Source: Sarcomyxa edulis
Lineage: Eukaryota > Basidiomycota > Agaricomycetes > Agaricales > Mycenaceae
Length of the DNA: 64,000 bases
Direction: 5' to 3'
NCBI GenBank assembly: GCA_009761415.1
Contig: QUOL01000004.1
Coordinates: 2,046,001 to 2,110,000 of the forward strand
Shown here in pieces: positions 22,424-33,440 of the stretch. How positions within the stretch are numbered: the first letter of the stretch is position 1; every line of letters begins with the position of its first letter. The position numbers and the translations under genes were made by a program. The notes under the pieces were generated by a model. The model made no database searches and had not been told where the DNA came from. It saw nothing but the letters and a program-made list of their open reading frames with translations.

Positions 22424-24843
22424 CTATAAATTAAGAAGAAGTCGTTTATCCGCAGATAAACGACGTCGCTTTGGGGCTGGAGGATCATCCAACTTATCTT
22501 CAAGTTGTACCGGGGAAGCCTGATTCTCGACGAGGGACGTCCCCAAAATCGTGGCTTTGGAAGGTGGCTTTTCCGAGGCCACAACTTCTGCCACCTCATC
22601 ATCATCATCACGCTTACGCTTCCCCTTCCCTCGTTCCTTTCCCTTTCCCTTCTTGGTACCTTTCTTAGGGATAGATACTGCTTCCTTTCTTTTTCCCAAC
22701 TTGACTCGGCTCCTCCTCTTGATACCCTGCTCAAGACGAGCCACGATGTAGGAAGGCACAGTAGGATCGTTTCTGCAGATAACAATACTAAGAAGAGATT
22801 AATCTAAAGATATAAATGACAAAGAAAATAAACGACGTACTGCCCCAAGAATATATGGCCTATACCACAATAATCAAGTGGTCCGACGGCGTATTCATTC
22901 GTATGTTTCACAATGTAGTCGAACAGCTGTTTCTGGCGAGCAGCACCTACCACCAGAGTGACTTCTGTATTGGGGCCCTTACCCCCCCGGCGCCTGAGAC
23001 AAGTGGGCATAAATAATTGAGATGGTGTCAATGCAAACCAAGAAGGAGACGTACCGTCTGACAAGACTGGAGGGTCTGGTCATGGGAAGAGAATTCGAAG
23101 GAAATGCACGGACAAGTGACCAAATAGATTTCTCATTCGAGTTGTAGAGATAGGTATGAACCCAAGATTCTCGAAGAGAACCAACGAAAAGGGAAGCCAA
23201 AGGCCGAGGATCTAGATAGGTGGGAGTAGTGGACAAGATGCCTAGTTGCAAATATATAAATGAACTAAATAAACTGGAGGATCGAGTACGCACCATGGGC
23301 TTCAAAATATCCGTCGAGAGGATTGTCGTGCCAAACCGTACCCCCAAGATCTATCCATGCAGTTTCACCAAATATAAGGTGACCCAGATTCTCTGGTTTG
23401 GTAAGAGATGTTTCTAGATAGGAAGGTTCGAAAACATCGAACAAATTTTGTGAATAATCACGAGGCCAGACAGTATCCAAAGCAGCCAAAGTATCCAGCC
23501 GTTCCTGAGAAAAGAAATACGGTGATTTATCGACTCAAAGTGCAGAACAATGCAACAACGTACGTGATACGAATCCCAAAGCTGTCGCATACGCTGCGGT
23601 ATATAGCAGCGGTCACGGGCATACACATTAAGCCATGACCGGAACAGAAGACGGTCATCATTGTTGACCGCCAGAGAGAATGTTCCGTGAAGAAAGGGTT
23701 GAACAAAGTTCCTGTCAAAAGATCACGTATATATATATATATAAAAGAAGACACTCAAAAAGGACCGTACCAGAGATGTTTGTGTCCCTTCTCAATGTGG
23801 GCATATAACGCCTCACAGAACCGAGCAAATCGGGATGGAACATCAAAGACTTCAGCCTCGGTGAGAAAAGGAGAAAGCCCTGTATGCCATGTAAGTATGT
23901 AAGCATCTCAAATCTTGAACAATGGGAAAGCACTCACCTGCTCTGAAAAACAGCTCACATACTGTATACACGCCAACTCCCCCAAAGACCGTCGCAGCTT
24001 TTCGTATAGCATTGACAGCAAGACCGTCTCTGTTGCTTCCTTGACGCGATTCAGCCCATTCTACGGCATCTGACAGGAAAGTCGGAAATGCCAGGTAGAC
24101 ATCAGCATGTTGGGCGGGCAGACTCTCTCTCGAAAACGCCCAGTTCGGCTATGTACAGGATTGATACGTGTCAGAGGAACGGAACTACGACAGAAAGTGA
24201 GGGACGGACCGTGAACATCATATCTAGCGTAAGAAACGTTAGAACGTAATCGTCGAAGTCTAATGCCATTCCAATTTTGAAGCCTCTTGACTAGTATGAA
24301 AGTCGTTTAAGAGAGAAGAAAGATGTAACCAATACTAGGAAGTCACCTTCTTATCAACCTTCGACAGTATATCATCCCATTGGCTGCGGCTAAAGATCTG
24401 AACGACGGTATGAGTGAGCATTTGAACCTATAAGGGATATGAGAAACGGTGGAGTTTAGCACATAGTATGACAGAAATTAATGTATAGAACAGCGCACCT
24501 GAAGCCATAGCTCACGTTCCCCATATTCAAACTGCAATATCACGTTCCGTGGATTGAACAACACGTCTCGAAGTCGAAGTTTTGCCCCAGCAATGGTTGT
24601 GTTGCCAATTGGTGGATATACCTCTTTGGGAGCAAAGCGTGGCCCTCGAGCAACGCGTGATCCAGGTTCAATAGAGTACGCATGGCCTTGAGAAGCTAAA
24701 GAGGATGAGGGTGCCCTTTTTTGCTCTGCATCGGTCGCATCCAGGTAGATTGAGAGGAGGATGAGGGTGCATATACTCTTGACAGAGTTGTACCAGTAGT
24801 TTGCCAAGGAGCACGAGGTTATGGACTCAAGTACCTCAGGCAT
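22424..24843 (-). CDS. Large unrecognised protein of the transposon, basic C-terminus
   Basis: A gene with about nine small introns, converging on the transposase with ~70 bp between stops, and starting ~190 bp inside the right TIR. The product is roughly 600-650 residues. Recognisable stretches include FNPRNVILQFEYGERELWLQ, DFDDYVLTFLTLDMMFT, ADVYLAFPTFLSDAVEWAES and DTVWPRDYSQNLFDVFEPSY. The C-terminus is strongly basic, with KKGTKKGKGKERGKGKRKR and a second KRRR cluster, likely nuclear localisation or DNA-binding. I do not recognise the fold. The acidic motifs could suggest an enzyme, but I cannot assign one. Its position makes it a third structural gene of the element. Confidence 0.65.
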
Positions 24844-25028
24844 TGTGTACTGAGGGTCTGTAATGTAAGTGAGAAGTAATGCGAGACTTTGGCGAGAGTC
24901 GACGGCGGCGACGCGACGCGTTGATTGTTGAGAGCGACGAGAGTGTGACGTGACAGAGAGTCACTCAGTCCGAGTCTCAGGTGGAGGCGAGGTGAAGGTG
25001 TTGTGTTAACTTAACAGAGACTGCATAG
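24844..25028 (-). promoter_or_regulatory. Promoter of the transposon's minus-strand gene
   Basis: 185 bp between the start codon and the right TIR. It contains ACGCG and GTGACGTGACAG clusters (24912-24965) like those near the left end of the element. Confidence 0.4.
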
Positions 25029-25473
25029 AAGTATTAGGAAAAAAAACGGTAGGTAGGCTAGTATACCTAGAAGGTATTCCGATATATTCTAGAGCTTAGT
25101 GGGTGGAGCCCCGGTGTACAGAAAATGTTGTCGAAAAACCAGTAGTGAACTCGCGGCCGTGACGAGCATGTGACAATGATCGCGCGATATAGCCTCTACA
25201 TTTGACTAAATATCAATGCCTCTTTAGTGCAGTGGTTACGAGTTCTTGTTCTGTGCGAGATAAAGGTGATGTCGTGGGTTCGATTTTCGTTGCGGTAGTT
25301 TTTTTTCTCTCTTTGATATCGTTATACCTAGTACACCTTATCTACGCAATGTAATAAGGCTGCGACTTCAAACTACACTTTTGACACAGGTTGAGGAATG
25401 GGATTCGCAGTCTCACTTGCAGATCAAAGTTTTTTTTTTCCGAATTTGAAGCTCGGACTTCCCGCGCTTCGTA
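25029..25473 (-). repeat. Right terminal inverted repeat of the transposon
   Basis: Inverted partner of 16637-17079. It contains the second tRNA-like unit and ends CGCGCTTCGTA at base 25473, directly before the 7-bp duplication. Confidence 0.92.
25218..25298 (+). ncRNA. tRNA-like Pol III unit in right TIR
   Basis: Starts GCCTCTTTAGTGCAGTGG (A-box-like) and carries GGGTTCGATTTTC (B-box). An anticodon-arm-like hairpin, TCTTG / CGAGA around a 7-nt loop, is present. A T-run at 25299-25306 follows directly. The T arm pairs mostly through G-U and the acceptor stem does not close, so this is a tRNA-derived sequence. It points out of the element, as does its twin at the left end. Confidence 0.62.
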
Positions 25474-25480
25474 CACTGGC
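25474..25480. repeat. Target-site duplication, right copy
   Basis: CACTGGC, identical to 16630-16636 on the other side of the element. Confidence 0.85.
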
Positions 25481-26463
25481 ACTCACCGTGACCTTGACAA
25501 GCTGCCCCGTTCTATTTATCCAGCGTTATCTCTGTTCAATTCTATGGTGAGTTCTCGTAGCTCGAAACTCACTAATCTGCGCTTTTATAGGTACAAATAG
25601 GTCCCTTGCGGCCTATTACCCTTCGTGCTCATAGAATTTCCTACTGTGGCGCATTGAGAAGATTGGTGAGCCCAATATTAGTATCTTGTCCTTCTATGCC
25701 TCTTGAATTTACTGTTATCTCTCAGGCATCTGTACATTAACATGTGGTCTTCTCATCATGGCTGCAGCTGGACCTACTGTAAATCTACGAGGCTGTCGAC
25801 ACACGTACCGTAGTGGCACATCGTGTGGGGCTCGATACGCCCTTTCGCCACATAGCAAGGAGGTTTCGCGTCAATATTGAAGTCCCAGCTTTTTGGCTGC
25901 GTACTGGGCCTGGTACCACGCTGCCCTTCGCCACAGAAATCACCATTACAGCAGAGAAGCTCCATTGTCTTCGGCCCATTGGACTGCAATCGATGAGAGC
26001 CTCCCTGTTAGTCGCGTGAACTTACATATTTGCTCTTCCGCTTTATGAGTCTTGTAGTTGATTTGTTAACCACGTACTTTGTACGCGTCCCTTCTGGTAT
26101 TGACTGCACTGATCTGCCGGGAAAGCGGCTACTAGTATACCGCGCCTGTCCTATTTATCGCTTTTGCGTTTAGTTTATCGTGTTGGATGTACAATTATAG
26201 AATACCTTGGTATCTCGAAAATATCAGCCCCTGCTCTACCTAAGTCCTTTCGTGTTTGCATCCGCCGACAAAGATAGTAGGAGATTCCGAAACGTGGTAT
26301 CCTGAAAGCGCGACGACGCGACTGAAATTTTCCCAAACGTTTTCCTCCAGACATAAGCAGAGCGCTCGAAACTTTACGACCTCTCATGTCAACCCCGGGT
26401 CATTTCCCACTTCCATTCTTTACTTGATACGTCTCATAAATCTACTTTTAACCGCCGTTAGCT
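25481..26463. other. Right flank of the transposon, 5' of arrestin 2
   Basis: 983 bp between the element and arrestin 2. Before insertion it was continuous with 16058-16636. A short open frame at 25813-26019 matches nothing I know. The last few hundred bases should be the arrestin 2 promoter. Confidence 0.5.
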
Positions 26464-28250
26464 ATGAGCTTAGCCTACTCGAGATCCAGACGAGGTCGTT
26501 CTCTACTTCCGCCGCCTCCGAGTCTTGGCGCTACCGTTGATCCAGCACCACCTGTATACCAACCAGACGACCTCGCGACCCCTACGTTCGTACCGCCTTT
26601 ACCAGAACTTCCACCGTACGCGGGAAGACGATCACCAATACATCCGCAGGTGTCTCAGACCAACGGAATTCAGCCTGCGGAGTTCAAGTATGAACTGAAC
26701 AGAAAGGGAAAGGCGTGGGCTACGTTGAAGGTCTTTGGAAATGCCATCTTTTCGAAGCAGCTACCGACGATCTTGGGCAACGAGAAGGTGTCAGGGGAGG
26801 TTACTTTGAACCTAGAGTCTCCCGATTCCATACAGGCGCTTAGTATATCGGTGAGTCAAGTCTGTCAACAGTCTCTGGTGTCCTTTCGGCGCGTCCCTGA
26901 GCTTACTCGCCGTGGGGAGTATTCTTTTGTCCCTCTTTCTTCTCGAGTCTTCGAGTTTTCCAAAGAATCTGTCGTCTTAGCCTGATTTTTGGCAGATAAC
27001 AGGAAAGATTATAACTGGAGCTGGACAAGGCAACGTATATACTTTCCTTGACTTTTCTACCCCACTATGGTCCAGAGCTATGGGTGACCCCAGGCGCACT
27101 GACTCACCACCGCGCGAGAAGTTTCGAGGAAAACTCCAAGGCGAATACTTTTGGCCCTATTCATTCACACTTCCCCAAGAACTCAGCATACCCTTTGGGC
27201 CACGGAATGAATCCCACACATACCACCTTCCTCAGTCATTCTTAGAACGGCATACCAGAGCCAGCATCCAATACGACCTCATTCTCCATATAACACGAGG
27301 CAAACTTCGTCCAGATAACAGGTGATTTTTCCAGCGAACTTCTCAAGTTACCTTGCCCGACTAAATGATATATCACAGGCTGGAAACCACATTCGTTTAT
27401 ATTCCAATTTCGAAGCCCGAACCTTTTTCTCTACTGCGACAGTTGGCTTATCAAGAGAATAGTCCACTCATGGGACCAGATGCCGATCCCGACGGTTGGC
27501 ACACGTCTGCTCCTGTTTCCATTCGCGGGACTGTTTTCCAGAACCGCGTCGCTGAGGTACACTGCACTGTAAGTTTGTTACTTGATCTATATAGCGCTAA
27601 ACTGATCCATTGCACACTTGTTCCAAGCTCTCACTCGCAAAACCTGTAAGCATGTATCGCTCGCAATGTCTCCGAATTTCTCTTTTGACTATCGCCTCTC
27701 CAGTTATGTTATACGAGAGGCAGCATTCTTCCCTGTTTTTTGGTCATCCAGTGTAAAGATCTGCAAGCTATTGACTTGTTATCTTCGCCAAGATCCGTCG
27801 TCGTACGCTTGCGACGCTGCGTCAAATACCACGGTAGCGGTAATGAAGGAGTAGAGGGTCTTCGTTTCAGTGATGATATCGATTATACAGAATCAGCTTC
27901 TTGGTGGCCAGCAATGGAAGGTGCTACCGACGAAACTTATAAACGTTTTCTGAGCGGAGAGATACGTCTCAAACAAGATCTCAAGCCTTCCTCTTCTATT
28001 GTCAACTTCCGCATAGAGGTATGCATGATTATCATTCAAACTCTGTGAGGATTTGTACTCAAACGACGTCCTGTTTTATCGTCAGTATTCTGTGGTGATG
28101 TTCCCCTTCGATGCCACAGCATTCGTACCTGCCTCTGCTGAGGGGAAATATCTACTCGAAGAACCTGTCGAAATCGTCACAGCATACGGCTCAGGTCCAC
28201 GCCCACACGCTTACTCCCCTCCGATTTACAACCGTCCTATTCCGTTATAA
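26464..28250 (+). CDS. Alpha-arrestin-like protein 2
   Basis: First of three tandem plus-strand arrestin genes; several introns. Exon 1 (26464 to ~26850) encodes a Pro-rich N-terminus and the first arrestin strands (WATLKVFGNAIFSKQLPTIL). Later exons give LSIPFGPRNESHTYHLPQSF, LLRQLAYQENSPLMGPDADP, VVVRLRRCVKYHG and VVMFPFDATAF, with PRPHAYSPPIYNRP near the end. WW-binding motifs: PPVY and LPPY N-terminal, PPIY C-terminal. Exon order and splice positions match the other copies, so it arose by duplication. No internal stop forces a pseudogene call. The likely role is as a ubiquitin-ligase adaptor in endocytosis of membrane proteins. Confidence 0.87.
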
Positions 28251-28668
28251 ACTGCCCGCCGACTATTCGATTCCCCACTCTTTATCCTCATTATCGCTAT
28301 GCCCTCTTTGTCTTCCTATTCCTCCCTCATTACTGGATTGGCTCCGACTCGGAGTGCCTTACAGGTTCTGATATATCTTTATTTCCTTTTCTTGGACTTT
28401 GTGTTGTTGTTGCCTATTAGGATTGTACCCGATACTATCCCTCTCCAATGCCACATTATCATCTTCGTACTGATGGTCGGATACCTGCTTCAATGCTTGA
28501 TTCTATACAGACTGTTGCGTTGCTAAGTATATCTTCCCCCCAAGTCCTCGGTCCGTCAGAACCGATCTTTCCATCTCACATTTCTGAACGCTTGTGATTG
28601 ACAGGTGGACCTGAGTGCGAATCGAACTCTACACCGAGCTTAACCTCCGAACTAACCACAACAGTCCT
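28251..28668 (+). other. Spacer between arrestin 2 and arrestin 3
   Basis: 418 bp of pyrimidine-rich sequence, presumed 3' end and promoter. Open frames here are low complexity and look non-coding. Confidence 0.5.
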
Positions 28669-30263
28669 ATGGATGGCCCTCCCTCATACGATTCAAACGT
28701 GTCGCCAGCGCTGACCGTTAGCCATGATCCTGAACTTCCCGCGTATTCACGTCGTCCGTCTCCTTCACGGAGGACTCAAGTGACGCCCGTCGTACACGAC
28801 TATCAGTTGGCTAGTCAGTCCGGGAGGGCTTGGGCTGTTTTGAAATTACTTGGCGATCCAGTGTTGTCCAAGCAAATCCCGACTTTTAGAGAGGGTGATG
28901 ATATCACCGGGACTTTGGTGTTGAGTCTGAAGAGCACGGACCCTATACAAGCAATCAAAGTATCGGTGAGAAAATTGCATGATATAGATCAATGAATGTT
29001 TACTCATTGATATATAGGTGAGGGGGCAGGTCACTACTGGCTGGGCAGATCGAGAGTCCGTTATTTTTCTGGACGAATCGACGACGTTATGGTCGAAGGC
29101 GATGGGGGATCCAAGGAATCCTAATAGTAGCCCACAGAGCGAGTACAACGGGAAGCTACTTGGAGATTACATGTGGCCATTCTCCGTCAGACTCCCTCCG
29201 AGCGTCACTCTTACAGGAAACTCGGGAGGAACATTCAAGCTTCCTCAATCGTTTGTGGAACGAGATACGCGAGCTAGCGTCCAGTATGATGTTGTCGTTC
29301 GGTTTGTTCGTGGCATAATGAGGCCTGATAGCGAGTGCGTCTCTATATGAAGCAACTTACTGAGGCTAACGGGATATATCTAACAGACTAGAAGCGCGAA
29401 TAGCATATGTCACTCTCAGCAAGCCAGAACCACCTTCATTACTTCGACAATTGGCATATCAGGAGAATAGTCCTCTTCTTGGTCCAGATGCGGACCCAGA
29501 GGGATGGGAAACATTCGAGCCGGTCAATCTCCAAGGAAAGATATTCAAAAAACGTCATGTGAATGGAACTTGCAGGGTGAGTGTTTCTCATGAAGGTGCA
29601 TCTCAAATTAACTCGATGTATAAATAGCTCTCTCTTGCGAAGCCTGTGAGTGTCGTTTTTGCCTCGACCTGTGTAGAGCACTTATAAATACATTCTTAGT
29701 TGTGTTATACCAGAGGAACCGTGGTCCCATGTTATATGACCATCGAATGCGAAGATCTCCAAGCTCTCGATCTATTGTCTTCCCCCGATGCCATATCCGT
29801 CCGTTTATCACGCAACGTCACTTGCCAGGAATACGGCGGTAGAAATCCCACTGGTCAGAAATGGGACGATCTAGTCGAGTATGACGAGTCGGCCGTTTGG
29901 TGGCCTGCACTGAGTGGCGCGCCCGACTTGAACTCGAACCAGCGTCAGATGCAGGGTGAGATCCACTTGAAGGAAGACCTGGCTCCATCCACCAAGATTG
30001 CTCATTTCAGTATCAAGGTGAGGCGTGTTATATTACGTGCAGTTGAACCGTTATTCAGGATTCGTTTCCAGTATACCGTCGAACTCCATCCGTTCAAAGC
30101 CGTTGCATTTACACCAGCAGACAAAAGAGTTCTCCAAGTGGTACCTATTGACATTGCTACAGCACACGCAGTTGGTCCTCGTACAAGAGCCTACGCTCCC
30201 CCTGGTTACAAGTCACAGAATCCTGCTATCGCTGACTTTCAGCACACACGCGAAACGATATAA
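28669..30263 (+). CDS. Alpha-arrestin-like protein 3
   Basis: Starts at the ATG giving MDGPPSYDSNVSP, so PPSY lies at the very N-terminus and LPAYSRR follows. Exon 1 ends after IKVS near 28963; the next exon begins VRGQVTTGWADRESVIFLDE. The middle has LLRQLAYQENSPLLGPDADP, and the C-terminal domain starts LCYTRGTVVPC. The end is RTRAYAPPGYKSQ, giving a C-terminal PPGY. Stop TAA at 30261-30263. Intron positions match arrestins 2 and 4. It appears intact. A MITE lies 137 bp past its stop. Confidence 0.87.
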
Positions 30264-30394
30264 GGTTCTATTAGTCATTGTACATTGTGTCCAAGTTGGT
30301 CTTCGCTATATAGACTCGACATACTTACGGACGGACACAATTACCGGGACGCGTAGTTATTGTATGGTGTAGCACGTGGTGTTTATTTTCGAGG

Positions 30395-30400
30395 ACATAT
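30395..30400. repeat. MITE target-site duplication, left copy
   Basis: ACATAT directly before the MITE; the same hexamer follows it at 30775-30780. Confidence 0.7.
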
Positions 30401-30774
30401 CAGGACCCCGGATTATACCCTCAGAGGCCTGATCACGATTCCGAGAAAATTTTGAGATTTGGGACACGAAGGCCTGATCAAAATTCCGATAAAGCTTGCC
30501 CGAGGACTACCCAAGGCCTGATTTTTTTTCCGATAAAGTCTCCAGATTGTGGGCGAAAGAAAAATTTTGAGATCACGTTTGTCACGGTTCGTAACCCCAT
30601 GTGATCAAGGCTTCCGTTTTGGGACGCGTGTGTACCTCTGGGAGGATTTTTTGGGCCTAAGGCCTGATGTAAATCCGAGAAAATCCGCCAAAATGTGGTC
30701 AAAAAAATTCCGATAAGATACGAGATTTGGCCCAAAAAAAAATCAGGCCTCTGAGGGTATAATCCGGGGTCCTG
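30401..30774. mobile_element. 374-bp MITE with ~33-bp inverted termini
   Basis: Begins CAGGACCCCGGATTATACCC and ends with its reverse complement; the terminal match extends about 33 bp to AGGCCTGAT. ACATAT is duplicated on both sides. No coding capacity. Inside, an AGGCCTGAT...TCCGAgAAA unit recurs at about 30425, 30469, 30512 and 30659, each ~26 nt. It is a non-autonomous DNA element whose superfamily I cannot assign. Confidence 0.82.
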
Positions 30775-30780
30775 ACATAT

Positions 30781-31045
30781 CGCTCGATCGGGAACGGTAA
30801 AGCTAACGTCCAAAAATAGACATGTCTTTGTTCTCTTTTCACCTGCACTTGGGCGTTGACTCCGGACTAACAATTAACTTCTTCCAAGGGATGCCGTGGA
30901 ACCAGATCCCTCAATTTTGCAGGCATCTCTGAGCTGTCTATGTCCACAATTGGTTCTCTTTGTTCTTTGTACACTCAGCGTCATCTCGTGTTGTCGTGAC
31001 TATATATGTGTCGTTTGCCCACGAAGGGATATCACTCATTCCCTC
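30781..31045 (+). other. Promoter region of arrestin 4
   Basis: 265 bp between the MITE and the arrestin 4 start. An in-frame ATG at 30896 would add a hydrophobic N-terminus not seen in the paralogs, so it is more likely leader sequence. Confidence 0.45.
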
Positions 31046-32710
31046 ATGGATTCCCCCACTGGCTACCGAAGGCTCTCCTCCCGACCTGGTCAGGCACCAC
31101 TGTCTGGATCTGAACTGCCTCTTTATACCCGTCGTGATACACTCTCTCAACCCTACGCCGTTCGTGAGCCCACCGAGCATGTCTTTCATTTAATGGATGG
31201 GAAGAGTAAGCCTTGGGCTTCCTTGAAGGTCCTCAGTAGCGCGAAATCATCACATCTCCTTCCTACTTTCTTTGAGCGTGAAAACGTTGGGGGTTCCGTC
31301 GAGTTTAATCTTGAAAAGGGTGATTCGATTCAGGCTGTTACAGTCTCGGTGAGTTTGTTCATTTTCGTCTTGTCAGTCCCGAAGGCTAACCAGATCGATG
31401 TGATGAAGGTGACTGGCAGAATCATCACAGGAGCGGGCGCTTCAGACGCGTACACATTCCTTGACCTTGCCGTACCATTATGGTCCAAAGCCTCGGGCGA
31501 TAGTAGAACGCCCTCTCCTCAACAAGGACAGAGTACTAGTAATAAACTACAAGGGTCCTGCTCTTTTCCCTTTTCGATAGCTTTGCCGAAGGCCGTCGGT
31601 GTCCCTGCCCATCCGGGGGCAGCTCCGCAAATATTCAAACTTCCCGAAACGTTCCTGGAACGTCACACTAGGGCTAGCATCCAGTACGACCTCACCCTTC
31701 GTATTTCTCGAGGAAAGCTGCGAGCTGATAGCCAGTGAGTGATGTTCTATTTCTGCGATTTGGTAGTAGATCTGATATCGAATTGGGCAGACTTAAGACT
31801 GCGTTTGGTTACATTCCGATGACCAGGCCTGATCCTCCATCTCTCCTTCGACAACTTGCCTATCAGGAATGTTGTTCTCTTCCTGGACCAGACGCGGATC
31901 CCGAAGGATGGAAGACCCTTCAACCCGCCACTGTTCGGGGCTCGATTTTTAGCAATCGTCAAACGGAAGTCAAGTGTACAGTGAGTTAGTCTGTTAAATT
32001 TTTGTTTGTGTGCGAATCTAACAAATCTCTTTTCTCATCAAACTTTCTAGTTCTCACTTGCCAAACCTGTGAGTGTCTTGCCTTCCTTCCGTGTACGTGT
32101 TGATACTAACCATATTCAACAGTTGTGCTACACTAGGGGAACCGTGATTCCATGCTCATTGACCCTGGAGAGCCGAGATACCCAGGTTCTAGACGTGCTT
32201 TCTGCTTCCAGCTCTATCGTTGTTGTCCTCAAGCGACGCGTTAGATACTATGGCGCTGCTACTGCCAGTAGTACGTTGGACAACGGATGGAAAGACTCCT
32301 TCGATGACATCTCTTCTGCTGTGTGGTGGCTTGCAGAAGGCAGGAACGAGGATCTGCAGACCCGTCATCTGGAAGGAGAAATCAGGCTCCCTAAGGAGAT
32401 GAAGCCAACATCGGCTGTAGGTCATTTCAGCGTCTCCGTAAGTCTGGTTCACTCTTCTACACATCTTTTTCTTCCATATCTCTAAAACTCCTTCTCGTTC
32501 CAGTACGCAGTAGTGTTATGTCCATTCGATGCTGCTGGCTTCGTATCTGAAGAATCTGAACCGATTCTGGCAGAGTCAGTGGAGATCGCGACGAAGCACG
32601 CCAAAGGGCCCCGCTGCAGACCATATGCACCTCCAGGCTACGATCCAGTTTCACGACGAAACAAAAAAGAATTTTTCGCAACTTCACGGGGGTTCACATG
32701 GAACGCCTAA
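31046..32710 (+). CDS. Alpha-arrestin-like protein 4
   Basis: The start is chosen at MDSPTGYRRL by comparison with arrestin 3; an upstream in-frame Met at 30896 is less likely. Core motifs: WASLKVLSSAKS, LPTFFERENVGGSVEFNL, TGRIITGAGASDAYTFLDL, LLRQLAYQECCSLPGPDADP, LCYTRGTVIPCSLTLES and VVLCPFDAAGF. The N-terminal PPxY has decayed to SPTGY, while LPLYTRR and the C-terminal PPGY (PYAPPGYDPVS) remain. Intron layout matches the other copies; stop at 32708-32710. ENS in the conserved AYQENS block is ECC here, so this copy has drifted more. Confidence 0.86.
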
Positions 32711-33440
32711 TCATCTTCATGACCGCAACGCCTTCCATTCCACATTCACGCAACTGCACTATATACCAATGTACCACGTCTAATCACAGTCACGTCCGCC
32801 GACACCAACACCGTCATCAGCAGCCACCGCTATGTATTATACATATGGGCCCAGAGCCCTTTCCTTTTCTCTCAGTTCTCTTGTCTTTGCCCGATCGTTG
32901 ATTCGACTCGGATGCTCTGATCTTCAGGTCAACATGCCGGATCATGAACTGCCACGATAACCCTTTACGACTTGACGCCGCCGTTGTAGCACTACATTAC
33001 CTCCGTAGCATTATTGTAATACTCCAATCAAGACTGATCTCGGACTCCAAGTATCAGATATCTCTCATCTTCACTATCATACTCTGCGCTGATGCTCTTG
33101 TGGTGAGTTTAGGCCGCTCATGCCAAAGTTGTTAGTTGCCAAAACTTGTTCGCGAAGTTGTTGACGGGACGCAACGGGCTTGGGCACGGCCACAAATTTT
33201 TGTCCGCGCTCGACCTCGATAGTTTACAATCTTCTCAAAACCAACGACATCCCTTTGTGCCTGACTGAACACGTATCGTGCCAAAGCCATTCAACTGGCA
33301 TTCTGTAGCTTGTCGATCTGTCAATCTTCAAGTCCACGAATCGCCAAGACTGGTGGTACCTTCTCCAGGCTCGAGACTCTGATTCGAGGATCTATGTCTC
33401 CTTCTTCAGAAGATACTGGAAAGCCTGGATCAGGTATTCT
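32711..33440. other. Region downstream of arrestin 4
   Basis: About 730 bp with no convincing gene. Presumed 3' end of arrestin 4, then sequence that may be a decayed 5' part of the next arrestin copy. Confidence 0.4.

Larger units (their letters stand above)
16637..25473. mobile_element. 8.84-kb DNA transposon carrying alpha-kinase, integrase-type transposase and a third gene
   Basis: The element is bounded by ~444-bp terminal inverted repeats that begin TACGAAGCGCGGG at both ends, and by a perfect 7-bp target-site duplication. It contains an alpha-kinase gene and a D-D-E integrase gene on the plus strand, and a large unrecognised gene on the minus strand converging on them. The TIRs are nearly identical and both enzyme genes look intact, which suggests recent movement. 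Long TIRs plus a retroviral-integrase-like transposase recall Ginger, IS3EU or Polinton-like elements. However, no polymerase, protease or packaging ATPase is visible and the 7-bp duplication fits none of these well. It lies between two divergently oriented alpha-arrestin genes. Confidence 0.88.

Noticed and set aside
25218..25298. Calling the TIR tRNA-like unit a functional tRNA-Gln (CUG in the loop)
   Set aside because: Acceptor and D stems do not pair and the T arm relies on G-U pairs; only the Pol III signals are convincing.
16637..25473. Classifying the transposon as an LTR retrotransposon or a Polinton
   Set aside because: Terminal repeats are inverted, not direct. No reverse transcriptase, polymerase B, packaging ATPase or protease is visible.
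25545..25740. A possible tiny spliced gene of ~30 codons right of the transposon
   Set aside because: Splice sites exist but the product matches nothing, and so short a frame is expected by chance.
30896..31045. Upstream start for arrestin 4 giving a hydrophobic leader
   Set aside because: Paralogs begin at MDGPPSY-like sequence; arrestins are cytosolic and have no signal peptide.
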